From assembly GCA_966250335.1 (NCBI GenBank), contig CBINGZ010000007.1, positions 1 through 64,000 of the forward strand: a DNA stretch of 64,000 nt, written 5' to 3'. This stretch comes from OLB7 sp966250335 (GTDB lineage: Bacteria; Bacteroidota; Ignavibacteria; OLB7). A program made the translations under genes and the position numbers. Under the pieces are notes generated by a model. It was not told the DNA's origin and did not search any database. It saw nothing but the letters and a program-made list of their open reading frames with translations. This document shows, piece by piece, positions 51,785 through 61,131 of the stretch; positions within the stretch are counted from its first letter, which is position 1; every line of letters starts with the position of its first letter.

Positions 51785-51791
51785 TATCTTC
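51785..51791 (+). promoter_or_regulatory. -10-like TATCTTC before valS
   Basis: GGCTTATCTTCCG lies about 47 bases before the valS ATG. TTCG lies 20 bases upstream (51761). It is a weaker member of the TAnnTTG set. Confidence 0.3.
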
Positions 51792-51837
51792 CGCCAATAC
51801 GGCAATACGCAGACATTAACGCATAGCAGGCAGAGAC

Positions 51838-54558
51838 ATGGCTGAACTACCGAAGGCATACACCCCGGCCGATGCCGAATCGCGCTGGTACGAATACTGG
51901 TACCGTCACGGGCTCTACGACGCCGAGGCGTCGTCGGATCGTCGACCGTTCACGATCGTGATCCCTCCCCCGAACGTCACCGGCATATTGACGATGGGGC
52001 ATATCCTCAACAATACGCTCCAGGATCTCTACACCAGATGGTACAGGATGCGGGGATACGAGGCGTGCTGGATTCCGGGAATGGATCATGCGGGGATCGC
52101 CACCCAGACGAAGGTCGTCGAATCGCTCGCGCAGCAGGGGATCGACCGTCGTGATCTGGGGCGCGAGAAGTTCGTGGAGAAGGTGTGGGAATGGAAGGAG
52201 ACCTACGGCGGCATCATCCTGACGCAGCTTCGCGCGCTCGGCGTCTCGGTCGACTGGCGCCGCGAACGGTTCACCATGGATGAAGGGCTCAACGAGGCTG
52301 TCCGCGAGGTCTTCGTGAGGCTGTTCGACAAGGGCTTGATCTATCGCGGCAAGAAGATCGTGAACTGGTCCCCCAAGGCCCAGACCACCCTGAGCGACGA
52401 GGAGGTGAACCACAAGGAGGTGCAGGATCGGATGTACACCCTCCGGTATCACCTGGCCGACGGCTCCGGCACGATCCATGTGGCCACGGCCCGCCCCGAA
52501 ACGCTCCTCGGCGACGTGGCCGTGGCGGTCAACCCGAACGACGAACGGTACCGCGATATCGTCGGGAAGATGGTGACGGTACCGCTCGGCGGGCAGATGG
52601 TCCCGGTGATCACCGACGACTATGCCGACCCGGCGTTCGGCACCGGCGCCGTGAAGATCACGCCGGCGCACGACCCGAACGACTACGAGGTCGGCACCCG
52701 CCACAACCTCCCGATGCCGAACACGATCAACCCGGACGGCACGATGAACGATCTGGCCGGTCCCCTGGCGGGGCTCGACAGGTTCGAGGCGCGGAAGAAG
52801 GCGGTGGCGATGCTGGAGGAGGCCGACCTGATCGAGAAGGTGGAGGAATATGTCCACTCGGTCGGGTTCTCCGAGCGGGGCGGCGAGCAGATCGAGCCGT
52901 ATCTCTCCGACCAGTGGTTCGTCGACATGAAGCCGCTGGCCGAGCCGGCGCTCCGGGCGGTGCAGGAGGGCCATATCACCTTCTCCCCCGAGCACTGGAT
53001 CAAGACCTACGAGCACTGGATGACCAACATCCGCGACTGGCCGATCTCGCGCCAGCTCTGGTGGGGACACCGCATCCCGGTCGACTACCTGGAGGATGGC
53101 CGCTACACGGCCGCCCGGAGCGAGGAGGAGGCACGGACGAAACTCGGGGTTTCCGGGGAGACTCCGCTGCGGCAGGATGAGGATGTCCTCGACACATGGT
53201 TCTCCTCATGGCTCTGGCCCTTCTCCGTCCACGGCTGGGGAAGCTCGGAGAAGAACGAGAAGGATCTGACCTACTTCTACCCGACCGACCTGCTGGTGAC
53301 CGGCCCCGATATCATCTTCTTCTGGGTGGCGCGCATGATCATGGCCGGTCTGGAGTTCATGCCGGGAGAGATCAAGGAAGATGGAACGCCTCGCATCGCG
53401 ATGGAGGATCTCGTCCCCTTCAGGCATGTCTACTTCACGTCGATCATCCGCGACGCGCAGGGACGGAAGATGTCGAAGTCGCTCGGCAACTCCCCCGATC
53501 CGCTCGACGTGATCGCCCAGTACGGCGCCGACGCGCTCCGCTTCACCATCGTCTATCTGGCCCCGAGCGGACAGGATGTGAGGTTCGGAACGGAGATGTG
53601 CGAACTGGGAAGGAACTTCGCCAACAAGGTCTGGAACGCGGGCCGCTTCGTCATGATGAAGCGGGACGAGGCGGGAGACGACGTTCCCCACATCCACGAC
53701 CTCGCCGCCCTGGAGCCGATCTCCGATTCCGACCGCTGGATCCTCTCCCGGTTCCACATGACCCTCGGCGAGGTGGAGCGGGCGCTGGGGGGATACCGGA
53801 TCAACGAGTATTCCAAGCTCCTCTACGATTTCGTCTGGCGCGACTTCTGCGACTGGTACGTGGAGCTTCTGAAGACCGAGATCGCGATCTCCGACGACCC
53901 GGCGCGCACGCGGCTGATGCTCCTCTTCGCCATGGGGCTCTACGATCAGATTCTGCGGATGCTCCATCCGATCATGCCGTTCGTGACCGAGGAGATCTGG
54001 CAGAGCCTTACATCGCGGGACGATGGAGAATCGATCTCCGTCGCGGCGTTCCCGCAGTCGAACCCGGAACTGCAGTCGGCGATGGTGGAGCGCGAGTTCA
54101 GCTTCATGCAGGAGAGCGTGGAGGCGATCCGGCGGATACGGAGCGAGGCGAACGTCCCGCCGTCGAAGAGCGTGAACGTCTCGATCCGCCCGGCCGATGC
54201 CGAGGGGCTCGACCTCCTCTCCCGCTCGACGGCACTGATGGAGCGGCTGGCGCGCATCGGCGAGTTCACCGTCGACGCCGAGGCGGTCAAGCCGAAGCTC
54301 TCCGCCACCGAAGTCGTGCGGGGCGCCGAGATCCACGTCTCGCTGGAGGGACTGATCGATGTGGAGAAGGAGCGCCAGAAGGCGGAGAAGGAGATCGCGA
54401 GGCTTGAGGGACAGATCCGCGCGACCGAGGGGAAGCTCTCCAACGAACGCTTCACCGCGAACGCCCCGGCCGACGTGGTGGAGAAGGAGCGTGAGAAACT
54501 CGAATCGTACCGCGAGACGGTCGAGAAGCTGAAGGAGTCGCTGACGCAGTACGCGTAG
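51838..54558 (+). CDS. valS: Valyl-tRNA synthetase
   Basis: 906 aa class I aminoacyl-tRNA synthetase. The HIGH-type motif is PPPNVTGILTMGHILNN and the KMSKS motif is GRKMSKSLGNSPDP. The editing domain contains ARPETLLGDVAVAVNP and the anticodon-binding region follows ~residue 620. The C-terminal coiled-coil (EKERQKAEKEIARLEGQIRA) is typical of ValRS and separates it from IleRS. It charges tRNA-Val in the cytoplasm. The start is ATG 51838 after GGCAGAGAC. Confidence 0.98.
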   Translation: MAELPKAYTPADAESRWYEYWYRHGLYDAEASSDRRPFTIVIPPPNVTGILTMGHILNNTLQDLYTRWYRMRGYEACWIPGMDHAGIATQTKVVESLAQQGIDRRDLGREKFVEKVWEWKETYGGIILTQLRALGVSVDWRRERFTMDEGLNEAVREVFVRLFDKGLIYRGKKIVNWSPKAQTTLSDEEVNHKEVQDRMYTLRYHLADGSGTIHVATARPETLLGDVAVAVNPNDERYRDIVGKMVTVPLGGQMVPVITDDYADPAFGTGAVKITPAHDPNDYEVGTRHNLPMPNTINPDGTMNDLAGPLAGLDRFEARKKAVAMLEEADLIEKVEEYVHSVGFSERGGEQIEPYLSDQWFVDMKPLAEPALRAVQEGHITFSPEHWIKTYEHWMTNIRDWPISRQLWWGHRIPVDYLEDGRYTAARSEEEARTKLGVSGETPLRQDEDVLDTWFSSWLWPFSVHGWGSSEKNEKDLTYFYPTDLLVTGPDIIFFWVARMIMAGLEFMPGEIKEDGTPRIAMEDLVPFRHVYFTSIIRDAQGRKMSKSLGNSPDPLDVIAQYGADALRFTIVYLAPSGQDVRFGTEMCELGRNFANKVWNAGRFVMMKRDEAGDDVPHIHDLAALEPISDSDRWILSRFHMTLGEVERALGGYRINEYSKLLYDFVWRDFCDWYVELLKTEIAISDDPARTRLMLLFAMGLYDQILRMLHPIMPFVTEEIWQSLTSRDDGESISVAAFPQSNPELQSAMVEREFSFMQESVEAIRRIRSEANVPPSKSVNVSIRPADAEGLDLLSRSTALMERLARIGEFTVDAEAVKPKLSATEVVRGAEIHVSLEGLIDVEKERQKAEKEIARLEGQIRATEGKLSNERFTANAPADVVEKEREKLESYRETVEKLKESLTQYA

Positions 54559-54579
54559 GAGCAGCGGCGCATTATCAAC

Positions 54580-54620
54580 GGGGAGCTCGATCCGGTGGAG
54601 GGTCGAACTCCCCATGTTGT
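54580..54620 (+). terminator. Terminator after valS
   Basis: GGGGAGCTCGA (54580-54590) pairs with TCGAACTCCCC (54603-54613) with one mismatch, followed by ATGTTGTTTTC. Confidence 0.7.
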
Positions 54621-54818
54621 TTTCGTGGATATATCGCCTTCTGGGCCTCTCCCCTCCGCTCTACCTGCTCCCCCCCGACCTCCCCGCCAGATCGCGCCGC
54701 AATGCGCCTGATTCAACAGGAACATCCGATTGCCGCTCGAATCGCCGCGATCCCCATCGATCACCCCCCACCGCCCCCCTTTTTTTACCCGGCGTCCCGA
54801 TTTCACGGCTCCCCCGCC

Positions 54819-54847
54819 TTGCCCTTGGCGGCTGAAACTGCTATTAT
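54819..54847 (+). promoter_or_regulatory. Sigma-70-like promoter candidate for the transglycosylase gene
   Basis: TTGCCC (54819-54824), a 17-base spacer, then TATTAT (54842-54847). This implies a ~255-base leader, unusually long. Confidence 0.35.
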
Positions 54848-55093
54848 CGACGTGCGATTCGGCGAGGCACGAACCGGCCCGCAGCCGCGTCGTATCTGAA
54901 GTCGAGACACTCCATATCGACGGCGCCGAACATCCCGATCGCACTCGTTTACGAGATACGATCAAACCTGCGGCCTGCGGCCGCATCCATACCATGAATG
55001 CGGCGAACCCCGCCCCCGGGCAGGGCTCCGCATCGCCCCATATCAAGAGATCACACGAACCTGTGTTCTCCCCCGTAGAGAACACCAGATCAT

Positions 55094-55100
55094 AGGAGGT
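55094..55100 (+). promoter_or_regulatory. Strong Shine-Dalgarno AGGAGGT
   Basis: AGGAGGT sits 9 bases before ATG 55110. This is exceptional here, as most other starts have weak or no Shine-Dalgarno. It fixes the start of the transglycosylase. Confidence 0.75.
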
Positions 55101-55109
55101 ATAGATAGC

Positions 55110-56108
55110 ATGAACTCACTCCTGCACCTGCTCATCATGGCGATGGTCTCCACGACCGCCACCATCAGGACCTCCCCCACGCTCCTCTCCGGAACCGTTG
55201 CGACGGAGGATTCGGCCTCCGTCGTCCGCTCCGACACTGTTCACACGGAAGCGGGGAGCTCGTTCGAGATACAGTATTCGACCGGGGTGGACGAGCGATT
55301 CAAGCCGCTCATCGAACGCCTGGTGAAGGATGGCTGGGACCGCGAGTTCGTCGTCAAGGCGTTCCACGACGAGCGCGCGGCGTTCATTCCGAAGATGGTC
55401 CGCGTGAACCGCCCCAAGCAGGGGAGCGGCGGCGGGGCGGCGGCGTATGCCTGGGTCAACACCGCGGAATCGGCCGAGGCGTGCCGCGCCTTCATGGAGA
55501 AGTACAGCGAGCAGCTGGCCGCCGCGCAGACCAAGTACGGAGTCACGAAGGAGACGATCGCCGCGCTGCTCCGCTGCGAGACACGGCACGGCTCGGTGAC
55601 CGGCGATTATCATGTCTTCAGCGTCTACGCGTCGATGGCGCTGATGGGGGAGGCGGATCACCTTCAGGAGAACCTGGACCGCGCCCGCGAGGAGCTGAAG
55701 GCGAGCGGCGCGAAGAAGGCGAAGGTCGAGGATGATCTTGCCTATATCAGAAAACGATCGAACACGCGGGGCGACTGGGCATATCGCGAGCTGAAGAATC
55801 TCCTTACGATCGTCAAGGAGAACAGGCTGGACGGCATGGCCCTCTACGGGTCGTGGGCCGGCGCCTTCGGCTGGGCGCAGTTCCTCCCCTCCTCCTACCT
55901 CCGCTCGGCGGTGGACGGCAACGGGGATGGAAAGGCCGATCTCTTCGATCCCGCCGACGCGATCCATTCGGTCGCGAACTATCTGAACAAGGCGGGATAC
56001 AAGGACGGCAGCAGCACGAAGATCAAGGGAGCGATCCGCAGCTACAACCCCTCGACCCCCTACGTCGAGTCGATCTACTCCCTCTCCCTCCGCCTGGCAA
56101 AGAAATGA
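55110..56108 (+). CDS. MltB-like lytic murein transglycosylase (SLT2 family)
   Basis: 332 aa with N-terminal signal (SLLHLLIMAMVSTTATI). SLT2 motifs: GVTKETIAALLRCETRHGSV, where the Glu in CETRHG aligns with the catalytic ESxYG Glu. Then SWAGAFGWAQFLPSSYLRSA, GDGKADLFDPADAIHSVANY and IRSYNPSTPYVESI. It should cleave peptidoglycan glycan strands to 1,6-anhydromuropeptides in the periplasm. The usual Tyr after the catalytic Glu block is His here. No lipobox is evident. Length is close to E. coli MltB. Confidence 0.88.
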   Translation: MNSLLHLLIMAMVSTTATIRTSPTLLSGTVATEDSASVVRSDTVHTEAGSSFEIQYSTGVDERFKPLIERLVKDGWDREFVVKAFHDERAAFIPKMVRVNRPKQGSGGGAAAYAWVNTAESAEACRAFMEKYSEQLAAAQTKYGVTKETIAALLRCETRHGSVTGDYHVFSVYASMALMGEADHLQENLDRAREELKASGAKKAKVEDDLAYIRKRSNTRGDWAYRELKNLLTIVKENRLDGMALYGSWAGAFGWAQFLPSSYLRSAVDGNGDGKADLFDPADAIHSVANYLNKAGYKDGSSTKIKGAIRSYNPSTPYVESIYSLSLRLAKK

Positions 56109-56116
56109 ATCGGATC

Positions 56117-56147
56117 GAGGCACGGAGCTACCGGCTCCGTGCCTCGA
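56117..56147 (+). terminator. Terminator hairpin after the transglycosylase
   Basis: CGAGGCACGGAGC (56117-56129) pairs exactly with GCTCCGTGCCTCG (56135-56147). Only ACCGTTTC follows, so the T-run is weak. Confidence 0.65.
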
Positions 56148-56190
56148 CCGTTTCGATCCTCCGCAATCGAACAGCGAGCCCCTCATCACC

Positions 56191-58178
<1,988 letters not shown>

Positions 58179-58182
<4 letters not shown>

Positions 58183-58868
58183 CCGATCAGCATCTCATCT
58201 CCCCGCACGATCTTGCCCTCTACATCGACCATTCGGCGCTGAGCCCCGACACGACCGAGGAGCGTGTGACGACCCTCTGCCGTGAGGCGGAGAGGTTCGG
58301 GTTCGCCGCCGTCTGCGTGATGCCCTACTTCGTCCCCCACGCGGTCCGCCTCTTCGACGAGTCGGGGTCGGGCCTCCCCGTCTGCACGGTGATCGGCTTC
58401 CCGAACGGAGCCCACCGGACGCTGGTCAAGGTGGCGGAGGCGGAACAGGCGCTGGCGGACGGAGCGGTCGAGCTCGATATGGTGATGAATCTCTCCGCCC
58501 TGAAATCGGGAAGGCTCGAGGCGGTGCTGGAGGATATCCGTCGCGTCGCCGATACGGTCCACGACCACGACGCGCTCCTCAAGGTGATCCTGGAAACGGC
58601 GCTGCTGAGCGACGACGAGAAGAAGAGAGCGTGCGAGCTGGCGGTACGGGGGGGCGCGGATTTCGTGAAGACCTCGACAGGGTTCGGCGGAGGGGGAGCC
58701 ACCGTCGCCGACGTGGCGCTGCTGCGGGCATCGGCCCCGGAGGAGGTGCTCGTCAAGGCGTCGGGAGGGATCAGGGACCGCGCCGCGGCTATAGCCATGA
58801 TCCGCGCCGGAGCCGACAGACTGGGAACAAGCGCATCGGTGGCGATCGTCTCGGCCCCTGCCGACTGA
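58179..58868 (+). CDS. deoC: Deoxyribose-phosphate aldolase
   Basis: 229 aa from ATG 58179, fixed by the 4-base overlap with the peptidase stop. Motifs: YIDHSALSPDTTEE, VCVMPYFVPHAV, VIGFPNGAH, EAEQALADGAVELDMVMN, LLKVILETALL (structural/catalytic Lys) and GADFVKTSTGF (Schiff-base Lys). It converts 2-deoxyribose-5-phosphate into glyceraldehyde-3-phosphate and acetaldehyde in nucleoside catabolism. The coupling with a secreted peptidase is odd functionally and may only reflect gene packing. Confidence 0.96.
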
Positions 58869-58910
58869 TCGAACCGACGGATCATACGGAGTAAGGATCA
58901 TAAAACGATA

Positions 58911-58941
58911 CTGCCCCGCAGGCGCTCGGCCCGCGGGGCAG
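58911..58941. terminator. Bidirectional terminator after deoC
   Basis: CTGCCCCGC (58911-58919) pairs with GCGGGGCAG (58933-58941) between two convergent genes. AAACGAT lies to the left, AAACATT to the right. Confidence 0.75.
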
Positions 58942-58972
58942 AAACATTGTATACCGATACGTCGAGAGCCGC

Positions 58973-59923
58973 TTACTTCGTCACGACGATCGTCCTCACG
59001 ATCTCCGCGCCGCCGTCGGTCACGATCCGGCAGTAGTAGACGCCGTCCGGAAGCTCGGAGGCATCGAAGTCGGCCGACCTGTAGTCGTTGCGCACGAAGC
59101 TCTCGGTGAGGTCGGCGACCCGGCGGCCGAGGCCGTCATAGAGAGCGACAGTGGCGCCGCCGACGTTACGCGTGCCGGCGGGGAATGTCACGCCGATCCT
59201 GGCGATCCCGCTGGTCGGGTTCGGAACGACGGTGACGACCGCTCCCTTCATCTCCTTGTCGGTCGACACGGAGCTGGGGATCTCGACGTCGAGCGTCTGG
59301 CAGATCGTCTCTCCGGTGCCGGTAGCGACGAGACAGACCATCGTGGTATCCATCACCACGGTCCAGACCGGCTTGTCGACCGGGAACTCCATCGGGATTC
59401 CCTCCTCCCCGGCCGGCATGTTGGTGAGGGTGACCAGTGTGGGGGCCGCCTCCGGATGCTCCAGGATGTGCGCCTTGTACTCATCGTTCGCCTTGATCGC
59501 CTCCACCAGCTTGTCGCTCCCGGCATAGCTTCCCGTGAGATCGAGCTTCGGCTCTACCCCCGGCATGACCGGGATCGTATCTTCCCCGGCACTCACGGGG
59601 ATGTAGGCAACCAGAACCTTCGTCATCGCGCAGACGCCGGTGGTCTGCAGGGAAGGGGAATAGAAGGCGTAGATCCAGACCGGAGCCTTGCCGTCCGCCA
59701 TATCGAGTCCGTCGACGGAAAGAGAGTCGGAGTGATAGCCGAAGGTCGAGATGTTCATCACGACTGCGTCGGCGGCGACGTTCGTGGCCGCCCACTCCTT
59801 TGCCGAAGGGATTCCTTCCTTCGAGAGAAACGGCGTCAGCGGGAGCTGGGCGCGGACCTCGACGGCAGCGGCCGCCATGAGCAGAGCCAGCAGTGCAACG
59901 GTACCGAGTGATCGAAACTTCAT
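58973..59923 (-). CDS. Secreted protein with T9SS sorting domain, unknown function
   Basis: 316 aa from ATG 59923, signal peptide LLALLMAAAAVEVRAQ. The N-terminal ~220 residues form a domain with NISTFGYHSDSLSVDGLDM, DGKAPVWIYAFYSPSLQTTG and VDKPVWTVVMDTTMVCLVAT. The C-terminal ~85 residues (TVVPNPTSGIARIGVTFPAG ... ELPDGVYYCRIVTD) are a clear T9SS type A sorting domain. It sits between deoC (convergent) and the YkvA-family gene. No family is recognised for the N-terminal part. Confidence 0.75.
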   Translation of the reverse strand: MKFRSLGTVALLALLMAAAAVEVRAQLPLTPFLSKEGIPSAKEWAATNVAADAVVMNISTFGYHSDSLSVDGLDMADGKAPVWIYAFYSPSLQTTGVCAMTKVLVAYIPVSAGEDTIPVMPGVEPKLDLTGSYAGSDKLVEAIKANDEYKAHILEHPEAAPTLVTLTNMPAGEEGIPMEFPVDKPVWTVVMDTTMVCLVATGTGETICQTLDVEIPSSVSTDKEMKGAVVTVVPNPTSGIARIGVTFPAGTRNVGGATVALYDGLGRRVADLTESFVRNDYRSADFDASELPDGVYYCRIVTDGGAEIVRTIVVTK

Positions 59924-60024
59924 ACGAATGTGCTGAAAAGGTTGAGAGAAGTTGAGTCCATCGGAAGACCCGCGTCGACGGCAACTATAACCGGCCGACG
60001 CGGGGTCGTATCGAGGGGACGGGG

Positions 60025-60507
60025 CTATACGTGGCCGAGCGCGTTCTGTTTCCGTTCGCGGAAGGAAATGTACGCGGCCAGCTCCTCCTTCACCACATTC
60101 CAGAGCGTGGAGAGGATAAGCGCATCGTCCACATAGCCGATCCCGGGAATGAAATCGGGGACGATGTCGGTGGGAAGGACGAAGTAGAGGAGCCCGGCGG
60201 CCGTGAGCGCCTTCGCCTTGGCGCTGACCGTGAACTCGCGGTCGCGGATCATGTCGAACAGCATCCCGACCCGTTCGAGCATGGTGCTGATCCATTGCGA
60301 TGTTATCCGCATTTCGCGCAGGTCCGCCCCGGAGAGCTTCTCCGGAACGGTGCGATCCAGTTTCTCGACATCTTCATCGGTCACTTTTTCGGCATCCTCG
60401 AAGAGGCGTGCCTTCATATAGCCGGTCGTCTTCGGCTCGCTGTCGCCGACCTCTATTCCCGACTTCTCCTCGCCGTCGATCGGCGTCTGTTCGTTCGTTG
60501 TTGCCAT
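60025..60507 (-). CDS. YkvA/DUF1232-family membrane-associated protein
   Basis: 160 aa. The DUF1232 core is at the C-terminal half: AKALTAAGLLYFVLPTDIVP then DFIPGIGYVDDALILSTLWN. The N-terminal ~65 residues are polar and acidic. The function of the family is unknown; it is common in bacteria and often near stress genes. It may follow the gamma carbonic anhydrase on the same transcript (54-base gap). Confidence 0.88.
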   Translation of the reverse strand: MATTNEQTPIDGEEKSGIEVGDSEPKTTGYMKARLFEDAEKVTDEDVEKLDRTVPEKLSGADLREMRITSQWISTMLERVGMLFDMIRDREFTVSAKAKALTAAGLLYFVLPTDIVPDFIPGIGYVDDALILSTLWNVVKEELAAYISFRERKQNALGHV

Positions 60508-60561
60508 GCGTAGTACTCTGTTCCGAATGTTGAGAGAAACGGCCCGGACGATCCCGCCGCA

Positions 60562-61131
60562 CTACCAGTCGCAGCCGGAGGATCTGAATCGTGCGATATA
60601 TCCCTCGTAGTTGACCGCTCCGCGCGCAACCGATGCGCGCTCCTCGTCTGTCAGTTCCCGAATAACCTTTGCGGGGACTCCTGCGGCAAGCGTGCCGGCG
60701 GGAACACGGAACCCCTCGCGCACCACGGCTCCGGCGGCGACGAGCGATTCGCTCTCCACCACCGAACCGTCCAGCACCTTGGCTCCCATGCCGATCAGCA
60801 CCCTGTCGTGGATCGTTGTTCCGTGCAGCACGGCGCTGTGCCCCACCGTCACGTCGTTCCCGATCGTCAGCGCGAACTTCTTGTTCGTGACATGACACAT
60901 CGTGAGATCCTGGATGTTCGTTCTTCCGCCGATCCTGATCCGGTGAACATCGCCTCGTATAACGACATTGAACCAGACCGAGGAGAGCTCGCCGATCTCC
61001 ACGTCGCCGATGATGCGGGCGCCGGAGGCGATGAAGACGCTCGGATGAATCCGGGGCTCGATCCCCTCGAACGGCATCACCGTGATATCGGTCCGGAGGG
61101 AATATGCCGTACTGTCGTTGGCGTCACTCAT
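60562..61131 (-). CDS. Gamma-class carbonic anhydrase-like hexapeptide-repeat protein
   Basis: 189 aa left-handed beta-helix. Hexapeptide repeats run from IHPSVFIASGARIIGDVEIG to VPAGTLAAGVPAKVI. Metal histidines: MCHVTNKK and VGHSAVLHG, as in gamma carbonic anhydrases (Cam/YrdA/PaaY group). It may hydrate CO2 or act on acyl groups; the family mixes both. Its start overlaps the end of the upstream M1 peptidase by 8 bases. The C-terminal helix ends ARFRSSGCDW. Confidence 0.92.
   Translation of the reverse strand: MSDANDSTAYSLRTDITVMPFEGIEPRIHPSVFIASGARIIGDVEIGELSSVWFNVVIRGDVHRIRIGGRTNIQDLTMCHVTNKKFALTIGNDVTVGHSAVLHGTTIHDRVLIGMGAKVLDGSVVESESLVAAGAVVREGFRVPAGTLAAGVPAKVIRELTDEERASVARGAVNYEGYIARFRSSGCDW

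Larger units (their letters stand above)
54559..55109. other. 551-base intergenic region between valS and the transglycosylase
   Basis: It contains the valS terminator (54580-54620), a sigma-70-like promoter (54819-54847) and a strong ribosome binding site (55094-55100). The middle is C-rich with no open frame that looks coding. No RNA gene could be recognised. Confidence 0.6.
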
